Positions 43,801 through 52,651 of a stretch of 64,000 nucleotides of DNA are shown piece by piece. The notes beneath the pieces were generated by a model. That model saw only the letters and a list, made by a program, of their open reading frames with translations. It made no database searches and was not told the origin of the DNA. Both the position numbers and the translations under genes were made by a program. Where the stretch lies: positions 204,320-268,319 of the forward strand of contig JAVCCE010000015.1 of assembly GCA_030765645.1 (NCBI GenBank), given 5' to 3'. Source of the DNA: Candidatus Hinthialibacter antarcticus. Lineage in GTDB: Bacteria; Hinthialibacterota; Hinthialibacteria; Hinthialibacterales; Hinthialibacteraceae. Each line of letters starts with the position of its first letter. Within the stretch, counting starts at the first letter, position 1.

Positions 43801-44736
43801 TTACTTGGCTTCTTTATAAAACTCTTCCGCCACGGCGGCGATGCCTTCATCGTCGATACGATAGGCGCGGTAGAGATCAACCTGGGTTCCTGACTGACCG
43901 AACTCGTCGAGAATGCCCCAGCGTTTCAGTTTCGCGGGCGCTTTTTCGGCGACCACTTCCGCTACAGATGAACCAAGCCCGCCGATGACGCTGTGGTCTT
44001 CGATCGTCATCAGGCATCCGGTTTCTTTGGCGCATTTGACGATCAGTTCTTCATCAATCGGCTTGATGGTGTGAATGTTGAGCACGCGGGCGTCGATGCC
44101 TTTTGACGCGAGGCGTTCTTTGGCTTTGACCGCATAACCGACCGTACCGCCGGTGGCGATGAGGGTCATATCTTTGCCGTCGGCGAGGGTGACGCCCTTG
44201 CCCATTTCAAACGTGTAATCGTCGCCGTTGACCTGGTCGAGTTTCTGGCGGGTGAGGCGCAGATAAACCGGGCCGTTGTGCTCAGCGGCGAACTGCACCG
44301 CTTGGCGTGTTTCAATATCATCGCCCGGCTGCAGCACCACAAAACCGGGAATCGAGCGCATCAGGCCAAGGTCTTCGAGGCCCATCTGGCTGTGTCCGTC
44401 TTCGCCAATGCCGATGCCGGCGTGGGTTCCGATGATCTTCACATTCGCCTGACTGTAACCGATTGACATACGGATGGTGTCAAAGCGTCCGGTGATGAAA
44501 CACGCGAAGCTGCAAATAAACGGAACCTTGCCTGACAGCGCCATGCCTGCGGCGGCGCCGATCATGTTGGCTTCGGCGATGCCGAATTCATAAAACCGTT
44601 CGGGAAATTTTTCTGCAAAGTGACACGACATGGTTGACTTGCTGAGGTCAGCGTCCATCACCACGATGTCGGGATTTGTCGCGCCCAGTTCCGCCAGCGC
44701 GAGACCGAATGATTGTCTTGATGCTACGTTCGCCAT
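43801..44736 (-). CDS. Transketolase C-terminal subunit
   Basis: The 311-residue protein is the pyrimidine-binding half of a split transketolase. It begins VASRQSFGLALAELGATNPDIVVMDADLSKS, with YEFGIAEANMIGAAAGMALSG, then HAGIGIGEDGHSQMG and the C-terminal IEDHSVIGGLGS. With the N-terminal subunit encoded 37 bases upstream it would form the active heteromer, transferring two-carbon units in the non-oxidative pentose phosphate pathway. A role in sugar or apiose-type synthesis cannot be excluded. Confidence 0.93.
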   Translation of the reverse strand: MANVASRQSFGLALAELGATNPDIVVMDADLSKSTMSCHFAEKFPERFYEFGIAEANMIGAAAGMALSGKVPFICSFACFITGRFDTIRMSIGYSQANVKIIGTHAGIGIGEDGHSQMGLEDLGLMRSIPGFVVLQPGDDIETRQAVQFAAEHNGPVYLRLTRQKLDQVNGDDYTFEMGKGVTLADGKDMTLIATGGTVGYAVKAKERLASKGIDARVLNIHTIKPIDEELIVKCAKETGCLMTIEDHSVIGGLGSSVAEVVAEKAPAKLKRWGILDEFGQSGTQVDLYRAYRIDDEGIAAVAEEFYKEAK

Positions 44737-44773
44737 AATACCCTTCCAATGATGAGAGAATGTCTAATCCGTC

Positions 44774-45607
44774 TTACGCGGCGTTGAGTTCTTTCAGCGC
44801 CTTTTCACATTGCTCGGCGGTTGGAGCGACGCCGTGCCAGGTATAATCGTTTTCCATAAATGAAACGCCCTTGCCCTTGATGGTCTTCGCCCAAATCAAG
44901 GTGGGGCGGTCGGTGACGGCTTTGGCTTCGTCCAAGGCGCGCAACACCTGTTCCATGTCATGGCCGTTGATGGCGATGACGTGCCAGTTAAAGGCGCGGA
45001 ACTTGGCGTCAATCGGGTCAAGCGGCATGACCTTGTCGACATAACCGTCAATTTGTCCGTTATTGTTGTCTAAAATCGCGGTCAGGTTTCCGGTTTTGTA
45101 TTTGCCCGCCGCCATGATGGCTTCCCACACTTGGCCCTCTTGGGTTTCGCCGTCGCCGAGTACGCAAAACACCCGCCAGTCGGCTTTGTCCATTTTGGCT
45201 GCGAGCGCCATGCCCAGCGCAATCGACAATCCCTGGCCGAGAGACCCGGTCGAGGCTTCGATGGACGGCATACGGACGCAGTCGGGGTGGCCCTGAAAAT
45301 CGGAGCCGTAGGTGCGCAGCGTGTCGAGTTGGCTGCGGTCGAGGTAGCCCGCTTGCGCCAGCGCCGAATACCACGCCGGAATGCAATGGCCTTTCGACAT
45401 AATGAAGCGGTCGCGGCCTTCCCATTCCGGGTTGCTGACGTCGTGGTTCATCACGCCGAACAACAACGCAGCGGTAATGTCTGCGACTGAGAGCGAGCCG
45501 CCGGGGTGGCCTGATTTCGCTGCAGTAATCATTTTGAGGCTGTCAATGCGAATTTGTCGCGCATATTCTTTGAGCGCGTTGATTTCGCGCGTCAGTTGAA
45601 ACGTCAT
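44774..45607 (-). CDS. Transketolase N-terminal subunit
   Basis: The 277-residue protein carries the thiamine-diphosphate-binding half: AKSGHPGGSLSVADITAAL, FIMSKGHCIPAWYSAL, VEAS-like SIEASTGSLGQGLSIALGMA, and LGDGETQEGQVWEAIM with LDNNNGQIDG. The start is ATG 45607 (MTFQLTREINALK), with AAAGGAGC upstream. The longer frame to 45727 adds an atypical leader. It lies immediately upstream of the C-terminal subunit, as usual for split enzymes. Confidence 0.94.
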   Translation of the reverse strand: MTFQLTREINALKEYARQIRIDSLKMITAAKSGHPGGSLSVADITAALLFGVMNHDVSNPEWEGRDRFIMSKGHCIPAWYSALAQAGYLDRSQLDTLRTYGSDFQGHPDCVRMPSIEASTGSLGQGLSIALGMALAAKMDKADWRVFCVLGDGETQEGQVWEAIMAAGKYKTGNLTAILDNNNGQIDGYVDKVMPLDPIDAKFRAFNWHVIAINGHDMEQVLRALDEAKAVTDRPTLIWAKTIKGKGVSFMENDYTWHGVAPTAEQCEKALKELNAA

Positions 45608-45684
45608 GGTTGCTCCTTTACGGCTATTGAATGCGTAATCTTGATGGAATCTGACTAGTATACTAAGCCCTGCGCAAAAATAAA

Positions 45685-45713
45685 CGCCCCGTCGCTGTTC
45701 GCGAGCCAGGGCG
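45685..45713 (-). terminator. Intrinsic terminator downstream of GH29
   Basis: On the minus strand the hairpin has outer arms ACGCCC / GGGCGT and inner arms TCGC / GCGA, followed by TTATTTTT. It is about 190 bases after the fucosidase stop, beyond the 80-bp repeat. Confidence 0.55.
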
Positions 45714-45794
45714 TAAGATTCACACAAATTAATAGTCGGGCGCAGCGCGCTGCACCCCTATTTTCGCCCTTTCGAATAATGACCAGCGTATTCT

Positions 45795-45874
45795 GGCATG
45801 GGTGCATCTCTGGGAGCGCCTGTGTAAAAGGGCCTGAAAGCCCGCACCGAAGCGAGCAGAGATGCGCCCATGCC
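45795..45874 (+). repeat. 80-bp hairpin repeat, copy 3 (compensatory change)
   Basis: This copy begins GGCATGGGTGCATCTCTG and ends CAGAGATGCGCCCATGCC. Relative to copies 2 and 4, the A-to-T change in one arm is matched by a T-to-A change in the other, so pairing is kept. Confidence 0.9.
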
Positions 45875-45906
45875 TAGCACGATGCAAAATCATGTGTTTG
45901 AGATGG

Positions 45907-47208
45907 CTATAAATTACTTTCACACATGGTGAGTTCAATGATGGTATCAACCGGGTCTTCATAATTCTCGGGCAGCATGATCGCCGCTTTTTTGCCGCCG
46001 TGCATCACTTTCAACTTCTTGCCGTTCAACAGTTTCGCCGACTTGACGATGGCGTCGGTCAACGGCAGCGTAATCATGCCCTGGGGCGACTCGAGTACAT
46101 GCAGGTAGATGGTATTATTGTCTTTCCGGGTTGACGTGCCCCACTGCTGCCGCACCCAGGGGCCGCTGCGGGTATCGTAAATGGTTTTGCCATTTTTCTT
46201 GAGCCACGCGCCAACTTCTTTCAGGCGTTCGACTGCTTCGGGTTGAATTTCACCCAGCGGCGTCGGGCCGACATTAAGCAAAAGGTTCGAGCCAAACCCC
46301 GCCGCTTTGACCAGATAATGGATTAATTCTTTCGTGGATTTGAACTTGTGATCGTTTTCGTTATAGCCCCACGAGCCATTCATGGTCAAACAGGTTTCGA
46401 GCGGCAATCGGCTAACGCCCGCTTTGTTGAATCCAGCGGTGTTTTCACCGGGAAGGTCCTGCTCAAAGTTTTGAAAATTCTCACCAGGAAAAGGATTCAC
46501 ATGGTGGTTGTTGCCGATTAACGCCGTCGGCTGCAACTCATGGATCATGCCGTAGAGTTCGTCTAACTTCCAATCCGCGTCGGGACGGTCCCACCAGCCG
46601 TCAAACCACAACCCGCCGATTTCACCGTATTGCGTACACAACTCACGCACTTGGCCGATGTGATAATCCATGTAGCGGTCCCAGTCGCCCGCGACGGGGC
46701 GCCCGGTGTATTGCCCGGTTTTTCCGCGCGGGAAATAGTCTTTATGCCGCCAATCGAGTTGCGAATAATAAAAGAACAGGCGCAGGCCGTGCTTTTCGCA
46801 GGCGGCGGCGAGTTCTTTCATCGGATCGCGCTTGAAGGGCGTATTGGTAATTTTGTAATCGTTGAGCTGGGTGTCGTACATGCTGAAGCCGTCGTGGTGT
46901 TTGCTGGTGATGGTGATGTACTTCATGCCCGCGTCTTTGGCGAGGCGCACCCAGGCGTCGGCGTCGAAGTTCACTGGATTAAATGTCGGCCATAATTTCT
47001 CGTATTCTACCACTGGCATCTTGTCGTTGTTCATCACCCATTCGCCTTTTGACAGCAGCGAATAGACGCCCCAGTGAATGAACATGCCGAAGCGGGAATC
47101 TTGAAACCATTCTTGCGACTTCTCGATCTGTTTGGTTTGCGCCATGCTGAGCGACGCGCAAAATACAGCAATCAGTAACCACGTTCCCACGGCGAGTCCG
47201 GTACGCAT
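45907..47208 (-). CDS. Secreted GH29 alpha-L-fucosidase
   Basis: The 433-residue protein has a signal peptide (MRTGLAVGTWLLIAVFCASLSMA) and a GH29 catalytic domain: RFGMFIHWGVYS, WVRLAKDAGMKYITITSKHHDGFSMYD, and GLWFDGWW with the nucleophile Asp203. LLLNVGPTPLGEI and the short C-terminal beta domain follow. It should remove alpha-L-fucose from glycans. The start is ATG 47208, with GGAGGGG upstream; the frame extends further to 47286 but without a ribosome site. A repeat and a terminator follow. Confidence 0.93.
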   Translation of the reverse strand: MRTGLAVGTWLLIAVFCASLSMAQTKQIEKSQEWFQDSRFGMFIHWGVYSLLSKGEWVMNNDKMPVVEYEKLWPTFNPVNFDADAWVRLAKDAGMKYITITSKHHDGFSMYDTQLNDYKITNTPFKRDPMKELAAACEKHGLRLFFYYSQLDWRHKDYFPRGKTGQYTGRPVAGDWDRYMDYHIGQVRELCTQYGEIGGLWFDGWWDRPDADWKLDELYGMIHELQPTALIGNNHHVNPFPGENFQNFEQDLPGENTAGFNKAGVSRLPLETCLTMNGSWGYNENDHKFKSTKELIHYLVKAAGFGSNLLLNVGPTPLGEIQPEAVERLKEVGAWLKKNGKTIYDTRSGPWVRQQWGTSTRKDNNTIYLHVLESPQGMITLPLTDAIVKSAKLLNGKKLKVMHGGKKAAIMLPENYEDPVDTIIELTMCESNL

Positions 47209-47613
47209 AAGCCCCTCCATCATTTCTTGAATGTTGTACATTGTGGGCAATTCATACTGACGCGTCCAGGGACTACTCAATTTCAAGGGTAAAATGTATT
47301 TTTATGTTGAAGCCGTCTTAAACGATTCGATTCAAGAGGGTATTCATCCAAATAAAACAAACCAGCCAATTCTGGCATCAATGGCATTGACTTAAGGCTC
47401 GCAGCCCCTTTTTTTAAGGGGGGGGGATTCGGGCGCAACGCGTTGAGCCCCTACATGTTGCTTCAGGCATGGGTGCAACTCTGGGAGCGCCTGTGCAAAA
47501 GGGCCTGAAAGCCCGCACTGAAGCGAGCAGAGTTATACCCATGCCTTTTGCAGCAAACGATCAAGAATTTTTGAGATAACGTCTATTTGAAATTGTTGTG
47601 AAGGAAAAAACGC
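47209..47613. other. Divergent intergenic region with repeats
   Basis: These 405 bases contain no convincing gene. They hold a degenerate C/G-tract repeat at 47380-47427, a GGGCGCAACGCGTTGAGCCCCT repeat at 47431-47453 and an 80-bp repeat at 47466-47545. Promoters for GH29 or the nucleotidyltransferase gene were not clear. Confidence 0.6.
47466..47545 (+). repeat. 80-bp hairpin repeat, copy 4
   Basis: The arms are GGCATGGGTGCAACTCTG and CAGAGTTATACCCATGCC, as in copy 2. The flank GCAGCAAACGATCAA follows. It lies 68 bases before the nucleotidyltransferase start. Confidence 0.9.
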
Positions 47614-48105
47614 ATGATTTACCACATCAACGATGCTGACCAATGGCGCCCCAGACTTCAACAAGTGCGCGACGCGGGGCAAACCATCGTCACCACCAAC
47701 GGGACATTCGACATCGTCCATTCGGGGCATATTCACCTCTTGCGCGAAACCAAGGCGCAGGGCGATTTTTTGGTATTAGGACTCAACAGCGACGCCTCGG
47801 TCAAAGCCTACAAAAGCCCCAAGCGCCCGATAGTTCCGCAGGACGAACGCGCGGCGCTGCTGGCGGCGGTGCGCTATGTGGACATGATCTTGCTGTTCGA
47901 TGAGCCGGAGAGCCTGCGCTTTGTGCGCGAGGTGCGGCCTGACGTGCACGTCAAAGATTCGACGTACGGATATGATTTAATCGAAGCGCCTATCGTTCAG
48001 GAATACGGCGGCAGAATCCATCTCGTCAACAACGACGGACACTCCACCACCAATATCATCAAAAAAGTCATCGAATTATATAGAGACGACCCGGGATGTT
48101 TGTGA
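47614..48105 (+). CDS. RfaE2-like sugar-phosphate nucleotidyltransferase
   Basis: The 163-residue protein matches the C-terminal domain of HldE (RfaE domain II). NGTFDIVHSGHIHLLRE carries the HIGH-type nucleotide site; LGLNSDASVKAYKSPKRPI, DERAALLAAVRYVDMILLFDE and VNNDGHSTTNIIKKV follow. HldE adds AMP to heptose 1-phosphate for LPS inner core. As a stand-alone protein it suggests ADP-heptose synthesis, with the kinase elsewhere. The start ATG 47614 has GAAGGAAAA upstream. Confidence 0.88.
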   Translation: MIYHINDADQWRPRLQQVRDAGQTIVTTNGTFDIVHSGHIHLLRETKAQGDFLVLGLNSDASVKAYKSPKRPIVPQDERAALLAAVRYVDMILLFDEPESLRFVREVRPDVHVKDSTYGYDLIEAPIVQEYGGRIHLVNNDGHSTTNIIKKVIELYRDDPGCL

Positions 48106-48121
48106 GGCGGCCTCACCGCCA

Positions 48122-50548
48122 TTACGCCGACAGTTTTACCACTTTGCCATCATGTTTTGCGTGTTCAAACTGGAAGGCGTGGCGGTTGCCGTTTGATTCG
48201 GACTTGTCCGTTACGTCTTTCCAAAAGTTGTTGAAGATGCGTTCTTCTGAGAAGCGTTGCGCCGCATACGCCGCCGCCGTCTCGCCCATCTCCCGAATGC
48301 GCCCGGGGTTTTCGATCAGGCTTTCGACTTTGGCGATGAAGTCTTCTTCGGAGGTCGCGACCAACCCGGTCTTACCTTTCTCGATGAGTTCCTGCGGGCC
48401 GCCTTCGTTCATCACCACGCAAGGCAAGCCCGACGCCTGCGCTTCGACCACGACGTTGCCGAAGGTATCGAGCAATCCAGGGTGAATGAACAGGTCAGAC
48501 GATGCGTACGCAGCGTGGAGGTCTTTTTTAAACTTCGGCCCCACCATGTGGAAGCGGTCTAATTTGGCCGTCTTGCAGCGCAGGGCTTCAAAGTAAGGGC
48601 CGTCGCCCACAACGTGAATCACAAAGCAATCATGTTTCGCTTCGAGCGCGTTGTAGAGCCGGATCAACACATCGAGGTTTTTGTCTTCTGAAATACGCCC
48701 GCAGAAGAGTATCTTAATTGGCTCTTCGGCGTCCCAGAACGAAGGGTCATATTTTTTCGGCGAGAAGTCAGTGGCGTCGATCCACCGTTCCATAATGCGG
48801 CAGCGCGATTCGTCGACGCCCATGTTGCCGAGATCGTCGATGTACCAGCGCGACGGCGAGAAGACCGAATCGACCGCGCCGTAAAACGACCGCGTCAATG
48901 AAAGCGCCGCTTCGCCGAACATGGGGTCGCCCGACACCCGCAAGGCAATGCGGGGCAGATCAGTATGATAGACGCCGTGCACAGGAATCTGCATCAACTT
49001 GCCGCAGAGCAGCCCGATCAATCCCATCGGGCCGGGCGTACTGACTACGATGGAGTCAAAATCCTGGTCTTCGACGTATTTCAAGACCTTCAAAAGCGAC
49101 GGGACATACAGCGTCACTTTTTCGTACCCCGGCAGCGCCATCGGGCGCAATGGTTTGAAGTTTTTCACTTTGGCGTCGATCTCAATCTCGTCGGGCGCAC
49201 AAGCGATCAGTGTCAGGTCTTTCCCCCGCGCATGGGCGGCGCCGGCGAACATGCGGCAGGTTTTTGACACGCCGTCCATATTGATGATCGAGTCGGTGAA
49301 CCAGGCGACTTTTGGTTTGCGCGGTTGGCCCAGCCATTCTTCGGCGCGCTCGATCAGGTCTTTTTCATCATGCAGGTTTTTGATGCACATTAAATAAGAC
49401 GCCGTCAAAACCGGCGCTAGAAAAATGAAATAGGGAATCAACTTGGGCTTCTGACAGACACGCGACAACATCTCATCCAGAATGTCAGAAGACAGGTCAA
49501 ACACATTCTCGTTATATTCCTCACGGGTCACGATGCCGTCCTGAAAGAGAAACTTCATCGACTTGTTGTTGATGATGACTTCGCGGATTTCTTCAATCAG
49601 GTGAATACCAGTGCCTTGCGGCTTGCGAAAAAATCCCAGCACTTTACGAATGGTCTTGCGAAAGCGGCTTTGCCCTAACCCCGCCATTGGGCGCCGTTCA
49701 AAGATGCGGCTTAACACCGTCAGCAGTTCATGGGCGCCGGGGCCGAGTTTGCTGCGGTAATATTGAAACGCAATGCTGTTGACTTGGTGCGACAGGGTCA
49801 GGCAGCCGCCGCTAAGCCCACAACAGCGGGTGTTGCCTTTGCGAATTCCGTCGAGTACGCCCTTAACGCTGACTTCGTCTACTTCGACTTCGGTGTAAAC
49901 CGTCCCGACGAACAACCCGCTGTGATCGTCGCTGCCTGCGATGAATTGTTTCACCCACGGCTTGTCGCCGACCGGTTTGATATCGTGCTTCTGCGAAAGT
50001 TCTTCAATGATTTTCGGTGTGAGGCTGTTCAATACATTTTCAACCGCTTTGTTTAAACGATGCAGGCGGGTGCCGTTGAGCGATTCAAAATTCTTAAACA
50101 ATAAAATTAATTTTTCAAAATGCTCCCAAGTGAGTTTTCCATTTACTTTATGCAGCGGATGCGCGCAAGCGTGAACAATGTCGTTCTTGTTCAAATATTC
50201 GACAAAATCATAAATGTTTCCACGGACTTCTTGTATCTCGTCAAATTGCTTTTGGTTCAGGCCCCAGGTGAGAATGTGTATTTTCACGTCGTTGGAGAAA
50301 TAGGTGGTGACTTCATTGCCGATGATGACATTGTCATGCTGGGCGATTTCTTTCGCGCCTTCAATGGTGTTGTGATCAGTCAGGCAAACGAACTCCATGC
50401 CCCGGTGCATGGCGATGTCGCGCACATGCGCGGGCGACACGAAACTCTCCGGGCACCCAAGGCGCTGCATCAGCCAAAGCGACGGGCGGTCAGACGCCCA
50501 GGAATGGCAATGCAAATCAATTCGGACAATCGAGGGATTCTCACACAT
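48122..50548 (-). CDS. PHP-domain / GT4 glycosyltransferase fusion
   Basis: The 808-residue protein has an N-terminal PHP metallophosphoesterase-like domain (about 1-270) with RIDLHCHSWAS, VCLTDHNTIEG, HACAHPLHKVNG and IAGSDDHSG, so the metal ligands look intact. A middle helical region (about 270-400) is of unknown function. The C-terminal GT-B glycosyltransferase (about 415-808) has VAWFTDSIINMDGVSKT, LFCGRISEDKNLDVLI, VGDGPYF, FIHPGLLDTFGNVVVEAQASGLP and MNEGGPQEL. The fusion suggests a surface-glycan step combining sugar transfer with hydrolysis. Both activities are inferred. Confidence 0.9.
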   Translation of the reverse strand: MCENPSIVRIDLHCHSWASDRPSLWLMQRLGCPESFVSPAHVRDIAMHRGMEFVCLTDHNTIEGAKEIAQHDNVIIGNEVTTYFSNDVKIHILTWGLNQKQFDEIQEVRGNIYDFVEYLNKNDIVHACAHPLHKVNGKLTWEHFEKLILLFKNFESLNGTRLHRLNKAVENVLNSLTPKIIEELSQKHDIKPVGDKPWVKQFIAGSDDHSGLFVGTVYTEVEVDEVSVKGVLDGIRKGNTRCCGLSGGCLTLSHQVNSIAFQYYRSKLGPGAHELLTVLSRIFERRPMAGLGQSRFRKTIRKVLGFFRKPQGTGIHLIEEIREVIINNKSMKFLFQDGIVTREEYNENVFDLSSDILDEMLSRVCQKPKLIPYFIFLAPVLTASYLMCIKNLHDEKDLIERAEEWLGQPRKPKVAWFTDSIINMDGVSKTCRMFAGAAHARGKDLTLIACAPDEIEIDAKVKNFKPLRPMALPGYEKVTLYVPSLLKVLKYVEDQDFDSIVVSTPGPMGLIGLLCGKLMQIPVHGVYHTDLPRIALRVSGDPMFGEAALSLTRSFYGAVDSVFSPSRWYIDDLGNMGVDESRCRIMERWIDATDFSPKKYDPSFWDAEEPIKILFCGRISEDKNLDVLIRLYNALEAKHDCFVIHVVGDGPYFEALRCKTAKLDRFHMVGPKFKKDLHAAYASSDLFIHPGLLDTFGNVVVEAQASGLPCVVMNEGGPQELIEKGKTGLVATSEEDFIAKVESLIENPGRIREMGETAAAYAAQRFSEERIFNNFWKDVTDKSESNGNRHAFQFEHAKHDGKVVKLSA

Positions 50549-50673
50549 GGTTCACTCCACCAGGTTTCAGGTTACAAAAACGATTATGTCCCGGTATTGA
50601 AACGGCCTTCTATGAGAATACGGTTATGACCGGGAAATATTTCACCTGGTTCCATTATTTTATTTGAATTCGA

Positions 50674-51084
50674 TCATCCAAAGTGGCGGCGAACATAGTC
50701 GCAGGTTTCGTCCAGGGAGGGAAGAATCTTGGTAGAGAATTTGACGATCCACGGGTTGCAGTCTTTATATTCGAACGGAGAAAACGTCACCACAAATTTC
50801 CCCAGAGTGTATGCGGCGTAAAAAATTTCCATCGACGTGCCCACGCTGGGCTTGTTGTAATTGACTAGAATAATGTCAGCGTCGCGAATGTCTTGCAGGT
50901 CAAACTCGACAATCTCGTTGGCGCTGTCGACTTCGTTGTCTTTAAAACTGCGCCGCATTGGATCGAGCAAGTCGAATTTATCTTGTAATTTCCGTTTGGC
51001 GTCTTCGCGCCATTCGACGGCCTCGCCGTTGACTTCGCCCATTATCGGGCCGGACAGGTAGATGGTTTTTTTGATTTCATTCAT
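50674..51084 (-). CDS. Nucleoside 2-deoxyribosyltransferase-like protein
   Basis: The 136-residue protein begins IYLSGPIMGEVNG and has EIVEFDLQDIRDADIILVN and GTSMEIFYAAYTLGKFVVTF, the pattern of the small nucleoside 2-deoxyribosyltransferase / DUF4406 superfamily. These enzymes cleave or exchange N-glycosidic bonds of nucleosides. The conserved Glu in GTSMEIFYA is the likely nucleophile. The substrate is unknown. It is divergent from the YkgJ gene. Confidence 0.8.
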   Translation of the reverse strand: MNEIKKTIYLSGPIMGEVNGEAVEWREDAKRKLQDKFDLLDPMRRSFKDNEVDSANEIVEFDLQDIRDADIILVNYNKPSVGTSMEIFYAAYTLGKFVVTFSPFEYKDCNPWIVKFSTKILPSLDETCDYVRRHFG

Positions 51085-51178
51085 GATACAACTCTCAAGC
51101 AGACGACCGTACGCCCCGGACAGTGCAGGCAGGCGGCAATCGGCGGCGGTTTGAACTGGTATGCTGGTTTATTGATTT

Positions 51179-51184
51179 TATAAT
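51179..51184 (+). promoter_or_regulatory. Predicted -10 box of the YkgJ-family gene
   Basis: A perfect TATAAT lies about 65 bases before ATG 51249. The -35 at a 17-base spacing (CTGGTA) is weak. Confidence 0.35.
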
Positions 51185-51248
51185 AGAAGCGGGCGCAGCG
51201 TAAGCATGTCGGCCCGTCATGCAAGTTGGATGTTGAAAGGCGAATACG

Positions 51249-51656
51249 ATGGAACTCCCGGTATTGAACGATTCCGTGTGCAACCGTTGCACAGGATTGT
51301 GCTGCAGCTACGTGACGGTCGAGATCGAAAAGCCGCGCAGCAAGCGCGCCAAAGACGACTGCCGCTGGTATGTGCTTCATGCGGGCGTCACCATCATCAT
51401 CGAAGACGGCAACTGGCATGTGAAGTTCCCCTCGCGCTGCGACCAGCTCAACGACGACAACAGTTGCAAAATTTACGAAGACCGCCCCAAGACCTGCCGC
51501 GACTACGCCAACGACAACTGCGACTACTACAGCGAATACGAAGGCTGGGCGCGCAACTACGTCGAACTCGAAAGCCCCGAAGACCTCGCCAATTATTTTG
51601 AATCGCGCAAACGCAAGAAAAACGGCAAAGCCAAAAAGGCCGAAAAAAAGAAGTAG
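51249..51656 (+). CDS. YkgJ-family cysteine-cluster protein
   Basis: The 135-residue protein has the metal-binding cysteine pattern of the YkgJ/UPF0153 family: CNRCTGLCC near the N-terminus, then RCDQLNDDNSCKIYEDRPKTCRDY and NCDYY. Eight or more cysteines probably bind zinc or an iron cluster. The tail is an unusual Lys-rich helix (ESRKRKKNGKAKKAEKKK), which could bind nucleic acid. The biochemical role of the family is not settled. Confidence 0.88.
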   Translation: MELPVLNDSVCNRCTGLCCSYVTVEIEKPRSKRAKDDCRWYVLHAGVTIIIEDGNWHVKFPSRCDQLNDDNSCKIYEDRPKTCRDYANDNCDYYSEYEGWARNYVELESPEDLANYFESRKRKKNGKAKKAEKKK

Positions 51657-51715
51657 CAACGCGGCGATGTGCGTCCGCATGAAGCCGCAGGCTGAATCAT
51701 GCCTCTCCTTGCTGT

Positions 51716-52651
51716 ATGATCCGTAGGATCATGACGAACCCGTTTCCGCCAAGTCAATATAAACGCATCGACGCTCTGTTCCGCGCAGGCGAATTTTTAT
51801 GGCGCCGACGTCACGGAGTGTCGAAGGCGTTTCCATGCGCCAACGCGCCCGACTATTGGTACTGGCTGATGTGGTACGGCCCCAAGTTGTTTCCGCTCAT
51901 TCAACAAAATGGATACGCGTTTCCCCCGGCGGCGTTCATTCAGCGCGTGATTGGCGAGCCTGCGACCGCCAAGCGCTTCAATGAAAGCGGCTTGGTCGAT
52001 TGGCGGCGCATCGAAGGCTGCCTACGCAGCGCCGGGTTTGATTTCCAACGCGGCGGCAATGTGCTCGATTTCGGCTGCGGCTGTGGACGCATTCTGCGCC
52101 ACTTCGCATTGTATGCGGATGCGTGTTCGTTTTACGGCGGCGACGTCGACGCTGACCTGGTTGCATGGTGCAAACTGCATTTCGATTTCGCTCAATGCGC
52201 AACCATGCCGCTCATGCCGCCGACGCCGTATGCCTCCAATCAATTTGACGCCGTCTATGCGTATTCGGTATTCAGCCATTTACCGCTTGAAGCGGCGCAG
52301 GCCTGGCGTGATGAACTCCATCGCATCTGCAAACCGGGCGCTGTGGTTGTATTAACCTTGCAGGGAAACAACGTGGTCAGATCAATTACGACAAGAGTAC
52401 GCGATCTGGGGACGCCTTCCGCGCAGCAGTTAGAACGCGACGCCGGAAAATTTCAGCAAGAAGGCTTTTTGTTTTATCCATACCCCGCTCAATCCGAAAG
52501 CGAAACATCGTGGATGAACGCCTGTCAATACGGCAACACATTTTTTAGCGAGGCGTTTGCGCGTACGTTTTGGAGCGCAGGCTTCGATGGAGTCGAATAC
52601 CTGCCCGCGCCCGACGACTGGCAGGATTACATCATTCTGCGGCGTGTATAA
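51716..52651 (+). CDS. Class I SAM-dependent methyltransferase
   Basis: The 311-residue protein has motif I NVLDFGCGCGRILRHF and GGDVDADLVAWC, then the later motif FDAVYAYSVFSHLP with HRICKPGAVVVLTLQG. It is a class I methyltransferase similar to those near sugar or lipid modification genes; the substrate is unknown. Two ATGs are possible, 51716 and 51731, neither with a well-placed ribosome site. A 7-base palindrome, ATGATCC / GGATCAT, lies across the start region. Confidence 0.8.
   Translation: MIRRIMTNPFPPSQYKRIDALFRAGEFLWRRRHGVSKAFPCANAPDYWYWLMWYGPKLFPLIQQNGYAFPPAAFIQRVIGEPATAKRFNESGLVDWRRIEGCLRSAGFDFQRGGNVLDFGCGCGRILRHFALYADACSFYGGDVDADLVAWCKLHFDFAQCATMPLMPPTPYASNQFDAVYAYSVFSHLPLEAAQAWRDELHRICKPGAVVVLTLQGNNVVRSITTRVRDLGTPSAQQLERDAGKFQQEGFLFYPYPAQSESETSWMNACQYGNTFFSEAFARTFWSAGFDGVEYLPAPDDWQDYIILRRV

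Larger units (their letters stand above)
45608..45906. other. Intergenic region with promoter-like site, terminator and repeats
   Basis: This gap holds a TATACT-like -10 (minus strand, 45657-45662) for the transketolase pair and a hairpin at 45685-45713. It also holds the short GC repeat at 45738-45759 and one 80-bp repeat at 45795. No gene is evident. Confidence 0.6.

Noticed and set aside
22257..47545. CRISPR array
   Set aside because: The repeated units are single copies far apart in intergenic gaps, not regular direct repeats with spacers.
51716..51735. ATGATCC-GTA-GGATCAT as an operator
   Set aside because: A 7-bp palindrome across a start region can occur by chance, and no promoter pattern supports it.
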